Source: CAZAPG01 sp964486935
GTDB lineage: Bacteria; Chloroflexota; Anaerolineae; 4572-78; J111
Direction of reading: 5' to 3'
Length of the DNA stretch: 64,000 nt
Assembly (NCBI GenBank): GCA_964486935.1
Contig: CAZAPG010000009.1
Span: 1 to 64,000, forward strand
The notes beneath the pieces were generated by a model. The model saw only the letters and a program-made list of their open reading frames with translations. It was not told the DNA's origin and made no database searches. Positions 1-7,894 of this stretch are shown piece by piece; position 1 is the first letter of the stretch; the number at the start of each line of letters is the position of its first letter. The position numbers and the translations under genes were made by a program.

Positions 1-75
1 TTTCCCCCTGTCTATGGCTGACTTCACCCTCTAAACTAGCACCAATGGTTAATAGGTGTATTTATAGCCAGCGGG

Positions 76-555
76 TTGACCCTGTTGGTCATCGGCGCGG
101 TTGGGATTTTTAGTTTCTTACCGCCCAACAAGCCAGCTCAACCGGTTGAAACTGCGCCGGTTATAGAGCCAACCCCTGTGGTTGAACAGGTAGGGCCAGA
201 CCTGCCCCAAATTGAAGCCACCCTGGCCCAGCGCGAGGCTGTTTATCAACAGCAGATTGCCGGGTTGAATCAGGCGCTGCAAGAACGCCAGACAACTTAC
301 CACTCACAAATTCAGCAACTGGAGGCCCAAATTGCGGCGGCCCAAAACCAGCTTAACCAGTTGAAAGCGCAGGAACAGAATTTGCTGGCCCAGGTGGCTC
401 AACTGGAAACGGGCCGCGCCGAGCGACTGGCCACCTATCAGGCCCAGTTGCAGCAGGCCAAAGAGCAGTACTTGGCCCGTTACACTCAATTGCAAAGCCA
501 ACTAACTGAAATTCAAACCCGGCTGGCTCAGGCCAATGCCCAGTTGGGTCGATAA
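76..555 (+). CDS. membrane-anchored coiled-coil protein, start uncertain
   Basis: I do not recognise a family. The visible protein begins with a hydrophobic segment (about residues 1-20), continues with a Pro/Glu/Val linker, and is then a long Gln/Ala/Leu-rich coiled coil (about 45-158) to the end. The first in-frame start is a TTG at 76 with no good ribosome binding site, and in-frame stops lie just upstream at 19-21 and 37-39. The codons immediately before the TTG read GVFIASG, which aligns with the signal segment of the next gene, so the true start may be a rare codon in 40-75, or the frame may have been broken there. It lies 20 bp upstream of a similar coiled-coil gene, and both are probably cell-surface or periplasm-facing. 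Confidence 0.6.
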   Translation: MTLLVIGAVGIFSFLPPNKPAQPVETAPVIEPTPVVEQVGPDLPQIEATLAQREAVYQQQIAGLNQALQERQTTYHSQIQQLEAQIAAAQNQLNQLKAQEQNLLAQVAQLETGRAERLATYQAQLQQAKEQYLARYTQLQSQLTEIQTRLAQANAQLGR

Positions 556-575
556 ATTATACCGGAGGTTTAACC

Positions 576-1262
576 ATGAAACGCAGTATCGCTTTAGTTT
601 TATCCGCAGGCTTAACCACGATAGTGGCCTTTGTAGTGCTGACCATCGCCTTTGCCCCGCTGATTAGCCCCACCAGCGCCGGGCAAGAGCCAACCAGCCA
701 ACCTTTAACTGTGCCCGCGCCTCAACCGGATACAGCCTCAGGCGTACCGGAGTTGGCCCAGGAACAGCAAGCAGAATTTGACGCCGTTATCCACCAACGC
801 GAAACGGCTTTGCAGCAGCAAATCGCCCAAAGCCGGCAGGCGCTGACCGAGCTGGACCAGGCCTCGCAGGCGCAGATTGCCAATTTGCAGGCGCAAATGA
901 GTGATTTGAACAGCCAGATTGAGCAGGCTGCCGCTAATAACCAGGCCGTCCAGGCTCACGCCGGAGAGCTTCAGCAGGCCATTGAAAATGACGCGGCCAT
1001 TTATCAGAATGAACTGACCAGTCTGCAAAACACAATGACCAGCGCCGAGCAACAGCTTCAGCAAAATATCGAAGCGGCCAGCACTCAATTGCAACTGGCT
1101 TACAACGATATTGCGGCCCAACAGGCAGCCATCGCTGCCCAACAGCAGGCAGCCTGGAGCAATAGCGGCGGTGGCGGCGGTCACGCTGATGACGATGATG
1201 ACCACGGTGGAGACCACCACGATGACGACGACCACGAAGAGCACGAAGATGATGACGATTGA
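576..1262 (+). CDS. exported coiled-coil protein with Asp/His-rich metal-binding-like tail
   Basis: 228 residues. Signal peptide or anchor at residues 4-30, then a Gln/Ala/Glu-rich coiled coil (about 70-185), then a Gly linker and a C-terminal tail (about 197-228) made almost entirely of Asp, His and Glu. ATG 576 has a clear GGAGG site 8 bp upstream. The protein resembles the preceding gene in its signal segment and coiled coil, which suggests an old duplication. Its tail composition is typical of divalent-metal binding sequences, but no known family is recognised. The next haem-protein gene but one also ends in an Asp/His tail, which points to a shared metal or electron-transfer role. Confidence 0.8.
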   Translation: MKRSIALVLSAGLTTIVAFVVLTIAFAPLISPTSAGQEPTSQPLTVPAPQPDTASGVPELAQEQQAEFDAVIHQRETALQQQIAQSRQALTELDQASQAQIANLQAQMSDLNSQIEQAAANNQAVQAHAGELQQAIENDAAIYQNELTSLQNTMTSAEQQLQQNIEAASTQLQLAYNDIAAQQAAIAAQQQAAWSNSGGGGGHADDDDDHGGDHHDDDDHEEHEDDDD

Positions 1263-1294
1263 GTTTAAGTTTGCCATCAAGAGGAGACTACATT

Positions 1295-2092
1295 ATGACT
1301 CGACCCAAAAATAAGATGTCAAAATTAAAACCGCACACCTCCCGGCGCTGGACCGGCGTTGCTCTGGCCGCGCTGGGGTTGACCGGCCTGACCACCGGCT
1401 GCAATCATATCGACCCGCTGTTTGAGCAGGCGGTTAATGCCCAGGCTCTGGCGACGTCCATACCCACCTCAACCGCAACCGTACTGCCCACATCCACCCC
1501 AACTCTGGCGCCGCCGACCGCAACCGCAACGCCTTTGCCAACCGCTACTCCCTGGCCCACAGTTACGCCCCGGCCAACTTCCACGCCCTGGCCTACCACT
1601 ACGCCCTGGCCAACACCCCGGGCCTGGGCGCCGCAGCCCATTACCCTGCCAACGCTGGCGCCCGTGCCTGTGGCGCCGGTTCAGGTTGTTTCAAATCAGA
1701 TAATGGGCATCATTCCTGTGGGCTACTCGCCGCCGGATGGGGTAGATGTGTTTGGCAACACCATTTTACGCTGGACGTACTACGGCCAACTGGCCGCAGA
1801 TGAGTGGTTCGATATCAAAATCAAACCGCTGGGCAGCGAGAATTCCGCCTTTGTTGATTGGACCAAAGACAGCGAGTATGAACTGCGCCCCTGGTCTGGC
1901 TGGACGCCCGGCCTGTACACCTGGCAAATCGGCATCGTCAAAGGCGCCAAAGAGGGGGAAACGAAGCAGTTCATCGCCGACCTGGGCCGCGACAGCCAGA
2001 AATCTATTATCAAGTGGCAGGCGTTGGGTGGCGGGAGTCACGGCGGCGGCAGTGGTAATAGCGGCGGCGGTGGCGCTTCCGGCGGGTCGTAA
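1295..2092 (+). CDS. lipoprotein with Thr/Pro linker and C-terminal beta domain
   Basis: 265 residues from ATG 1295, chosen over an in-frame start at 1259 because GAGGAG lies just upstream. A lipobox ends at Cys36 (LTTGC). A Thr/Pro-rich linker (about 60-130) of the TPxPT type follows. A C-terminal beta-rich domain (about 145-240) begins with an LRW(T/S) motif and contains FDIKI, and the tail is Gly/Ser/His-rich. The same C-terminal domain occurs in the two lipoproteins encoded at 21.2-23.0 kb on the other strand (LLHWSWNG, FDIKIRPDGQ, GRYYW), so this is a three-member family in the window. Function is unknown; it is probably displayed on the cell surface. Confidence 0.8.
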   Translation: MTRPKNKMSKLKPHTSRRWTGVALAALGLTGLTTGCNHIDPLFEQAVNAQALATSIPTSTATVLPTSTPTLAPPTATATPLPTATPWPTVTPRPTSTPWPTTTPWPTPRAWAPQPITLPTLAPVPVAPVQVVSNQIMGIIPVGYSPPDGVDVFGNTILRWTYYGQLAADEWFDIKIKPLGSENSAFVDWTKDSEYELRPWSGWTPGLYTWQIGIVKGAKEGETKQFIADLGRDSQKSIIKWQALGGGSHGGGSGNSGGGGASGGS

Positions 2093-2122
2093 AAAAAGCA
2101 AATTTAGAAAGGACACCTGATT

Positions 2123-2671
2123 GTGAACGTCAAAAAATTAATCGCCCTGGTTGTTGGCCTTGGGGCCATCATGGTGGGGGTCGGATTTTTAATCATTCAG
2201 TTGGCGCCGGTGGACAAGAGCAATCCGCCGGTGGTCAGCGAGCCGCAGTGGGACTCGCCACAAACGCGGGCTTTGGCCGACAGGGCTTGCTTTGATTGCC
2301 ATAGTAATGAAACCAGGTGGCCCTGGTATTCAAATGTAGCGCCGGTTTCGTGGATGATTGCCAGCGAGGTGCGCGAGGGCCGCGAGCATTTGAACTATTC
2401 AAACTGGCGGCCCGATGAAGAGAACGAGTCAATTGAAGCAGTATTATCGGGCGAGATGCCGCCGCGCCAGTATTTGCTGATGCACCCGGAAGCCCGGTTA
2501 ACCGAGGCGGAGCAGGCAACGCTCATTGCCGGCCTCCGGCGCACCTTTGGCCCCGGCGAGAATGAAGGCGATGAGATTGGAGAAAGCGACGATGATGGTC
2601 AAAATCAACATAATAATGATGACGATAGGCACGAAGATGACGATGATGGCCGGAAAGTCGATGATGATTAA
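2123..2671 (+). CDS. haem-binding domain protein (c-type CxxCH) with acidic/His tail
   Basis: 182 residues from a GTG start with AAAGGA upstream. An N-terminal membrane anchor (5-27) is followed by a haem-binding domain of the Haem_bd type: Cys56, Cys59 and His60 form one CFDCH attachment site, followed by the family pattern NETRWPWYSN...APVSW. The last about 35 residues are Asp/His/Asn-rich. It is likely a membrane-tethered electron carrier facing outside the membrane. It lies 18 bp before apbE and close to a ferric-reductase-like gene, so I infer a role in a surface electron-transfer chain. The tail could bind metal. Confidence 0.85.
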   Translation: MNVKKLIALVVGLGAIMVGVGFLIIQLAPVDKSNPPVVSEPQWDSPQTRALADRACFDCHSNETRWPWYSNVAPVSWMIASEVREGREHLNYSNWRPDEENESIEAVLSGEMPPRQYLLMHPEARLTEAEQATLIAGLRRTFGPGENEGDEIGESDDDGQNQHNNDDDRHEDDDDGRKVDDD

Positions 2672-2689
2672 ACAGTATCAGAGAGTTTT

Positions 2690-3706
2690 ATGATGTTACC
2701 TGCTCAGAAAGTCGTTAGCGAAAACAGGTGGCAGTGGCGCAGTTACTCCTTTAGGGCTATGAACACAACAGTGCATACGCGCCTGTATGCTCAGCTGTTG
2801 GATGATGAGGTACTGGTTGAGGTACAGCGATTGTTTGCCAGCTTTGAAAAACGGCTCTCTCGCTTTAACCCTGACAGCGAGCTATCTAAACTGAATGCCA
2901 GCACCGGCGAGTCCTTCACCGCCAGCCCCGTTTTGCTGGATGCGGTTGAGGTAGCGCTGCTGGCTGCCCAATCTACCGGCGGCCTGTACGACCCCACTAT
3001 TCTTGGCAACCTGGAAAAGGCGGGCTATGACCGCAGCTTTGAGCAGGTGGAAAATCACGCGCCGCTCTCGGCGCTGCCCGCCGTACCCCTGAACGGACTC
3101 CCTAAGCCGTTGCAACGGCCACCGGTTAGCTTTCGCGCGGTTCAATTGAACCGGGCGGCCAGAGAAATCTACAAACCGGCCGGCGTCCGGCTTGATTTGG
3201 GGGGGATGGGCAAAGGCTGGACGGTAGACCGGGCCGCCGACGGGCTGCAAGGGCTGGGGCCATTTATGATTAATGCCGGAGGCGATATTTTTGCCTTTCA
3301 ATCGCCGCCGGGCCAAAAAGGGTGGGAAATAGAGCTTGTCCACCCCTGCCTGCCGGGGCAATTTATGGCCAGGCTCTATTTGCACCATCGGGCGCTGGCC
3401 ACCTCAACCATTGCCAAACGGCGCTGGCAGCGTAACGGGCAGGTGATGCACCATCTCATCGACCCCCGCACCGGCCGGCCCGCCCAAACCGACGCCCTTT
3501 CAGTCAGCGTTATTGCCGATAGAACCGTGGTGGCCGAGATTTACGCCAAGGCGGCCCTTATTTTGGGGGCAGAGCAGGGGCTGGCCTATTTGCAAAAGCT
3601 GCCGGGTATAGAAGGACTCATCTACACTGCCGATTCCAAAATTCTTTACACGCCTGGTTTTGCCGCCCTGTTAGAGCGTCTTACCCCTGGCGGGTACGCC
3701 ACTTAA
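2690..3706 (+). CDS. apbE: FAD:protein FMN transferase (ApbE family)
   Basis: 338 residues. ApbE covalently attaches FMN from FAD to a Ser/Thr of a partner protein. Visible family motifs are MNTT near residue 24, GGMGKG (171-176), NAGGDI (195-200) and HLIDPRTGRP (255-264). The metal-site segment reads AEIYAKAALILG (282-293), where the classical form is ADALATALFVLG; Asp to Glu and Thr to Lys are variations that may mark a subfamily. No FMN-accepting domain is visible in the neighbouring proteins, so the substrate may be encoded just left of the window. It is grouped with a haem protein and a ferric-reductase-like membrane protein. A strong terminator follows. Confidence 0.9.
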   Translation: MMLPAQKVVSENRWQWRSYSFRAMNTTVHTRLYAQLLDDEVLVEVQRLFASFEKRLSRFNPDSELSKLNASTGESFTASPVLLDAVEVALLAAQSTGGLYDPTILGNLEKAGYDRSFEQVENHAPLSALPAVPLNGLPKPLQRPPVSFRAVQLNRAAREIYKPAGVRLDLGGMGKGWTVDRAADGLQGLGPFMINAGGDIFAFQSPPGQKGWEIELVHPCLPGQFMARLYLHHRALATSTIAKRRWQRNGQVMHHLIDPRTGRPAQTDALSVSVIADRTVVAEIYAKAALILGAEQGLAYLQKLPGIEGLIYTADSKILYTPGFAALLERLTPGGYAT

Positions 3707-3727
3707 CCCGGCCTTGAGTTAAACTTT

Positions 3728-3757
3728 AAAGCCTGACCTGAACCGTCGGGCTTTTTT
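3728..3757 (+). terminator. intrinsic terminator after apbE
   Basis: A 10-bp stem with one G-U pair (AAAGCCTGAC/GTCGGGCTTT), a 7-nt loop and a run of six T. It lies 22 bp after the apbE stop. Confidence 0.85.
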
Positions 3758-3862
3758 GTTTTCCGGTATTGATGAAAAAATTATCATATTTAATTCATCA
3801 AAAGCTCATGCCCGGTCGTTACACTGATGTTAGAATTCGGGTCAAACAGGAGGTGCGAATTT

Positions 3863-4330
3863 ATGAATAAAGATTTGACCAAAATCAGCATAAGACGCCG
3901 GCCCGGAAAATTTACGGCCAGCGCCAAAATAACGCTAACGGCCTTTAGCGTAATGGGTTTTGTGGGCGGCTGGAATTTGATTGGCCGCCTGGAGAAACAA
4001 TCAACTCCGGCCAGCGAACCAACCCTCAATCCGGTTACTTTTCCGCTGCCGGCGACAACTGCAAATAGGGCCGCGCCAACGCCCTGGCCTACCATTCCAC
4101 CCCTGCCAGAAATAGCGCCTATTCCCACTTTGAATCTGATGTCAGCTAACTTGAACCAGCTTTCTGGCAATACTCCCCTCACCAATTCCAACCCGGACAC
4201 TATCCAGATAGCGCCCATCCCAACGCTGGCCCCGTTGCCAACGCTGGCCCCCCTACCCACTATTCCCGCTCCACCGCCGCCGCCACCCGTGATTATGCCT
4301 GCCGGGGGTAATCATAGCGGCGGGTCGTAA
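3863..4330 (+). CDS. membrane-anchored Pro-rich protein, unknown function
   Basis: 155 residues from ATG 3863, preferred to the ATG at 3827 because AGGAGGTG sits directly upstream. It has a basic N-terminus (RRRPGKF), one transmembrane segment (about 20-40), then a low-complexity region rich in Pro, Thr and Ala with PIPTLAPLPTL-type repeats, and it ends in a Gly/Asn/His/Ser tail like that of the lipoprotein at 1.3 kb. It is probably an extracytoplasmic spacer or surface protein. No domain is recognised. It lies 48 bp before the ferric-reductase-like gene. Confidence 0.7.
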   Translation: MNKDLTKISIRRRPGKFTASAKITLTAFSVMGFVGGWNLIGRLEKQSTPASEPTLNPVTFPLPATTANRAAPTPWPTIPPLPEIAPIPTLNLMSANLNQLSGNTPLTNSNPDTIQIAPIPTLAPLPTLAPLPTIPAPPPPPPVIMPAGGNHSGGS

Positions 4331-4378
4331 CATGGGTCAATTATTATGTAGCCGGCAAATAACATAAAGGAGAAATCA

Positions 4379-5170
4379 ATGGTTACTCAACCCAAACCAT
4401 CTATCCCAACAGATTTGAAAACTGTTATGAATATTGCGCTTATAAATTTGGGTGTCCTTGGCGGCGGTCTTATGGCGCTGGTTGGCCTGTGGCTGTGGCT
4501 CGATTATCACGCCAACCCAACCCACAGTTATCTGGCCTTAATTAGCGCTCAACTGGCAACCACCTTGCCGCCTGCTGCGCGAGAATTTTTGGCCGCGCAA
4601 GCCCAGTTGATGGACCTGCCGCTGGCCGGTAAAACATCGGCCTACTGGTATATGGCCCGCGCCGGGGGCCTGGCGGCCTATCTGTTGCTGTGGCTGTCAA
4701 CCGTGTGGGGGCTGGTGTTGAGCACCAGGGTAACGGCCAACCTTATTGCCGCGCCACTGGCCTACGGCTTGCATGAGTTTCTCTCGATTTTGGCAATTGT
4801 GTTTGCCGGCCTGCACGCGCTGGTTTTGCTGGGCGACACCTACATTCAATTTAATCTTGTTCACCTGATTGTGCCCTTTACTGCCCCCTATGAACCATTC
4901 TGGACAGGTTTGGGAACAATGACATTCTATTTAAGTACAGCCCTGACCGGTAGTTTCTATCTTCGAAAACTAATCGGCCAAAAAACCTGGCGGGCGCTGC
5001 ACTACCTCACCTTTGCCACCTTTCTCATGGCGTTGGCCCATGGGCTAATGGCCGGCACCGACAGCCCGCTGGCAGTGCTGAAACTGGTCTACCTGGGAAC
5101 GGGCTTCAGCGTGCTGTTTTTGGTTTATTATCGACTATTCACCCTTAAAGCCGGCAAATCAACCCGTTAA
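4379..5170 (+). CDS. ferric reductase-like transmembrane protein
   Basis: 263 residues with about six membrane segments and AAAGGAG before the ATG. The pattern ARAGGLAAYLLLWLSTVWGL, then GLHEFLSI, GLHALVL, LHYLTF and AHGL, gives spaced histidines that would hold two b-type haems, as in the ferric_reduct/MsrQ/YedZ superfamily. It lacks the FAD/NAD-binding C-terminal half of NADPH oxidase-type ferric reductases, so electrons must come from or go to another protein. The nearby ApbE and c-haem proteins are candidates. It is the last gene before an extended -10 promoter. Confidence 0.85.
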   Translation: MVTQPKPSIPTDLKTVMNIALINLGVLGGGLMALVGLWLWLDYHANPTHSYLALISAQLATTLPPAAREFLAAQAQLMDLPLAGKTSAYWYMARAGGLAAYLLLWLSTVWGLVLSTRVTANLIAAPLAYGLHEFLSILAIVFAGLHALVLLGDTYIQFNLVHLIVPFTAPYEPFWTGLGTMTFYLSTALTGSFYLRKLIGQKTWRALHYLTFATFLMALAHGLMAGTDSPLAVLKLVYLGTGFSVLFLVYYRLFTLKAGKSTR

Positions 5171-5191
5171 CTTTATCAAATTTACACAATC

Positions 5192-5225
5192 TCTCCATAA
5201 CTTCTCCATATTTGGTTGCTATACT
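5192..5225 (+). promoter_or_regulatory. extended -10 promoter with 11-bp direct repeats (OmpR/PhoB-type box)
   Basis: TCTCCATA occurs at 5192-5199 and again at 5203-5210, exactly 11 bp apart. The second copy ends 9 bp before the -10 TATACT (5220-5225), which carries an upstream TGC (extended -10). This matches the layout of activator boxes for OmpR-family response regulators. It would drive the Gly-rich protein gene at 5291. A response regulator of that family is encoded at 18.2 kb and another at 24.0 kb. Confidence 0.55.
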
Positions 5226-5290
5226 GAAGCTACAAAATACAAACAACACTGATTGCCAATAATCAGAGAAGTTATTAAAGGAGATACACA

Positions 5291-5986
5291 ATGAACACAA
5301 AAAAGTGGTTGATAGTAGGAAGTATCGTGGCAGGTTTTGTGGTTGTGGTACTGGTAGCCGCACTGACTCTGGTGCCGGCAGTACTGGCCCAAGGCCCGGT
5401 TGACGGTTATGGTTACGGCCCCGGCTTTTTTGGCCGAGGCGGCGGCCCGGGCCAAATGTTTAATAACCAAACCGGATTTGGCCCTCGAATGGGGCGCGGC
5501 GGCGGAGCCTTTGGCCCAATGTTCAACCAGGGCTTCAATGGCGGATTTGGCCGGGGCGGCGGCCCGATGTTTGGAATGGGGCCGCGCTGGGGTGGGCCGG
5601 AGAACTCGCTGGTAGCCGTGGCTGCTGAACAGTTGGGTATGGAACGCACCGACCTGATTGCCGAATTGCAAGGCGGTAAGTCTATTGCCCAGGTGGCCGA
5701 AGAAAAGGGCGTAGCTGTTGAAACCATCGTGGAAGCCTTTCTGGCGGCTCGCACCGAGCGGTTGAATGAGCTGGTCGAAAATGGACAATTAACCCGGGAG
5801 CAGGCCGACGCCATGCTAACCCTGATGCGCGCCGAAGTGACCGAGCACATTAACGAAGCCGGCCTTCACCAGGGACGCGGCCCCGGTTTTGTAGATGAAA
5901 ATGGGGATGGCGTGTGCGACCACGCCGACGGTATCGGCCAGCAATTTGGCCGCCGTGGTGGACCGGGTTGGCGCTGGACCCAATAA
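5291..5986 (+). CDS. secreted Gly-rich protein with YckD/DUF2680-like helical part
   Basis: 231 residues with AAAGGAG upstream. A signal peptide or anchor (about 6-32, ending near VLA) is followed by a Gly/Phe/Met/Arg-rich section with repeated FGRGGGP and MFNQ elements (about 38-105). A helical region (about 110-190) carries LGMERTDLIAELQGGKSIAQVAEEKGV and LNELVENGQLTREQADAML, which looks like the DUF2680/YckD type. The C-terminus has a DENGDGVCDHADG stretch that could bind calcium. It is likely exported; function is unknown. The direct-repeat promoter upstream suggests control by a response regulator, perhaps an envelope or metal stress signal. Confidence 0.7.
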   Translation: MNTKKWLIVGSIVAGFVVVVLVAALTLVPAVLAQGPVDGYGYGPGFFGRGGGPGQMFNNQTGFGPRMGRGGGAFGPMFNQGFNGGFGRGGGPMFGMGPRWGGPENSLVAVAAEQLGMERTDLIAELQGGKSIAQVAEEKGVAVETIVEAFLAARTERLNELVENGQLTREQADAMLTLMRAEVTEHINEAGLHQGRGPGFVDENGDGVCDHADGIGQQFGRRGGPGWRWTQ

Positions 5987-6037
5987 TAACAGACCCATTT
6001 GTTCTCTCCTGCTTAAATTAACAAACCGGGTCGTTAA

Positions 6038-6067
6038 TCAAGGCCAATCCAGGCGGGTTGGCCTTGA
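6038..6067. terminator. hairpin after the Gly-rich protein gene
   Basis: A 9-bp perfect stem (CAAGGCCAA/TTGGCCTTG) with a 10-nt loop, followed by AAAATTTT. The U-run is weak, so it is a probable rather than certain terminator. The rest of 5987-6169 shows no gene. Confidence 0.5.
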
Positions 6068-6169
6068 AAATTTTAATCGACCTGCCAACTACGGGGCGTG
6101 ATAATAGTGAGGGGCTATAAACTGGTGTACAATAATACCAGCGTAAAATATCAGCTTACAGGATGAGAA

Positions 6170-6571
6170 ATGTCACAGTCAACACAGGCATCCCGCCCCC
6201 GTTCCCGCTGGGAAAAAATTCTAACCACCGGATTAATTGTAGCGGGGATTATCCTGATTGTATTTTTTGGCCTGCGGGCCGTACGTTCCTTCTTACGCAT
6301 TCAATTTACCCGTCTTGAGCCGGGCGTCACCAATGTGGAACAGATTCGCGGCTGGATGACCGTTCCCTATATTGCCCACGCCTACCACGTACCATCCGAA
6401 TACATTTTTGAACAGATCGACATCCCTCCGCGCGGCAACGAAAAGAAAAGCCTGCGTCGTTTGAATCAGGAATATGCTTCCGGCGAACCCGGCCTTGTGC
6501 TTGAGGCGGTTAAAGACGCCATCCGGCAATACCAGGTCGAAAATCCCCCCCCCCATCAGGTGGACCGATGA
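6170..6571 (+). CDS. small single-pass membrane protein, unknown function
   Basis: 133 residues. A basic N-terminus is followed by one membrane segment (about 15-38) and a soluble part with a short helical hairpin: NVEQIRGWMTVPYIAHAYHVPSEYIF, then a C-terminal amphipathic section. The soluble part resembles a small helical DNA-binding or SAM-like fold (VPSEYIFEQIDIP), but this is only a resemblance. Its stop overlaps the DedA start by 4 bp (ATGA), so the two are translationally coupled. Confidence 0.7.
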   Translation: MSQSTQASRPRSRWEKILTTGLIVAGIILIVFFGLRAVRSFLRIQFTRLEPGVTNVEQIRGWMTVPYIAHAYHVPSEYIFEQIDIPPRGNEKKSLRRLNQEYASGEPGLVLEAVKDAIRQYQVENPPPHQVDR

Positions 6572-7203
6572 CCGAAATCAACCTGACCGAATATTTTTTG
6601 ACTGCAATAATCACTTTTGGCGCGCCGGCGTTGGGAATCGCCCTGCTGCTGGGGGCGCTGGGCCTGCCCTTACCGGGAACGCTGTTGGTACTGGCCGCCG
6701 GCGCATTTGTGCGCCAGGGCGTTGTAGATTTAACCGCCGCCGCCACACTTGGCCTGCTGGGGGCCGCCCTGGGCGATAGCGCCAGCTTTACCATTGGCCG
6801 GTTTGCCAAAGGCTGGGTGCAGCGCCGCTTTGGACAATCCGCGGCCTGGAAAAATGCCCAGAACACCTTTGAACGCCGGGGCGGCATAGCCATCTACCTG
6901 ACCCGCTTTTTGCTGACGCCGCTGGCCATCCCCACCAACCTCATTGCCGGCGGCGGCGGTTATCCTTTTTGGCGATTTTTTGTTTATGATGTGGCCGGAG
7001 AAGCCACCTGGATTGTTCTTTATGGTGGGCTGGGCTACGCCTTTGGCAGCCAGTGGGAGGCCATCAACCAGTTTATCAGCGATTTCAGCGGCGTGCTGGT
7101 TGGGGTTGTGGCGCTGGCCGCCGGTATCTATTTTGGGGCGCGGCGCTGGCGGCAAACAAAAACCACAAGCCAACCTCTACCGTACAACCAACCTGTTGAT
7201 TAG
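6568..7203 (+). CDS. DedA family membrane protein
   Basis: 211 residues, multi-pass. It shows DedA/SNARE-associated family motifs: a conserved region near LGLPLPGTLLVLAAGAFVRQG, GAALGDSASFTIGRF, then FERRGGIAIYLTRFLLTPLAIPTNLIAGGGGYPFWRFFVYDVAGEATW. The family acts in membrane homeostasis, and some members flip undecaprenyl phosphate or phosphatidylethanolamine. It shares a 4-bp overlap with the upstream small membrane protein. The substrate cannot be told from sequence. Confidence 0.85.
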   Translation: MTEINLTEYFLTAIITFGAPALGIALLLGALGLPLPGTLLVLAAGAFVRQGVVDLTAAATLGLLGAALGDSASFTIGRFAKGWVQRRFGQSAAWKNAQNTFERRGGIAIYLTRFLLTPLAIPTNLIAGGGGYPFWRFFVYDVAGEATWIVLYGGLGYAFGSQWEAINQFISDFSGVLVGVVALAAGIYFGARRWRQTKTTSQPLPYNQPVD

Positions 7204-7339
7204 GCGGTTAGATATTTTTTTGATTCATATTGTGAAAAAATACACAACCATAACCCGAAACGAGTGCCTCTCAATCAATATATTGCAACCCCGTATCTGT
7301 GGCCTGCCTCATCCGTCTTAAAAAGTGCAGGGATAAAAA

Positions 7340-7894
7340 ATGAACAACCACGAGCAAGCACGCTTGCAGCGCGCCCGCCAATTTGATCGAACTGCGCTGG
7401 CTGCTATTTATGACGACTTTCACCCGCCGCTATATGGCTATATTTACCGGCAGGTGGGCGAGGTAGAAACAGCCCGCGATTTAACCGCCGAGGTCTTTCA
7501 ACGGTTTTTGCAAGCCCTGCAACAGGGTACCGGTCCGGACCAAAATTTGAAAGCCTGGCTCTACCGCGCGGCCCACAATGTGGTCGTCGATCATTACCGG
7601 CGTCAGCAGCACCGGCAGCACCTGCCGCTGCACGAAGAACTGGCCAGCGCCCACGACGACCCGGCGCAACAGACCGAACGCAGCCTTTCGGCAGCCCATG
7701 TGCGCGGCGCGCTGCAACATCTCACCCCCGACCAGCAGCAGGTCATCACCCTGAAATTTTTAGAAGGACTCTCTAACAGTGAGGTAGCCGCAATTGTGCA
7801 AAAGCCGGTGGGCGCAGTGAAATCTTTACAGCACCGGGCGCTGGCAGCCTTGCAGCGTCAATTGGCTCCGGCCAGGGAGAAGATGCCATTATGA
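7340..7894 (+). CDS. ECF-type RNA polymerase sigma factor
   Basis: 184 residues with sigma-70 region 2 (about 18-90: AIYDDFHPPLYGYIYRQVGEVETARDLTAEVFQRFL, then KAWLYRAAHNVVVDHYRR) and region 4 (about 120-175: LTPDQQQVITLKFLEGLSNSEVAAIVQKPVGAVKSLQHRALAALQRQL). It directs RNA polymerase to stress or surface genes. It overlaps by 4 bp with the DUF5667 gene, so that neighbour is most likely its anti-sigma partner. I could not define its own target promoter in the window. Confidence 0.93.
   Translation: MNNHEQARLQRARQFDRTALAAIYDDFHPPLYGYIYRQVGEVETARDLTAEVFQRFLQALQQGTGPDQNLKAWLYRAAHNVVVDHYRRQQHRQHLPLHEELASAHDDPAQQTERSLSAAHVRGALQHLTPDQQQVITLKFLEGLSNSEVAAIVQKPVGAVKSLQHRALAALQRQLAPAREKMPL

Noticed and set aside
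738..1280. Antisense frame giving a Val/Ile-rich hydrophobic protein
   Set aside because: It is the complement of the Asp/His (GAT/CAT) tail; its hydrophobicity is only the mirror of that codon run.
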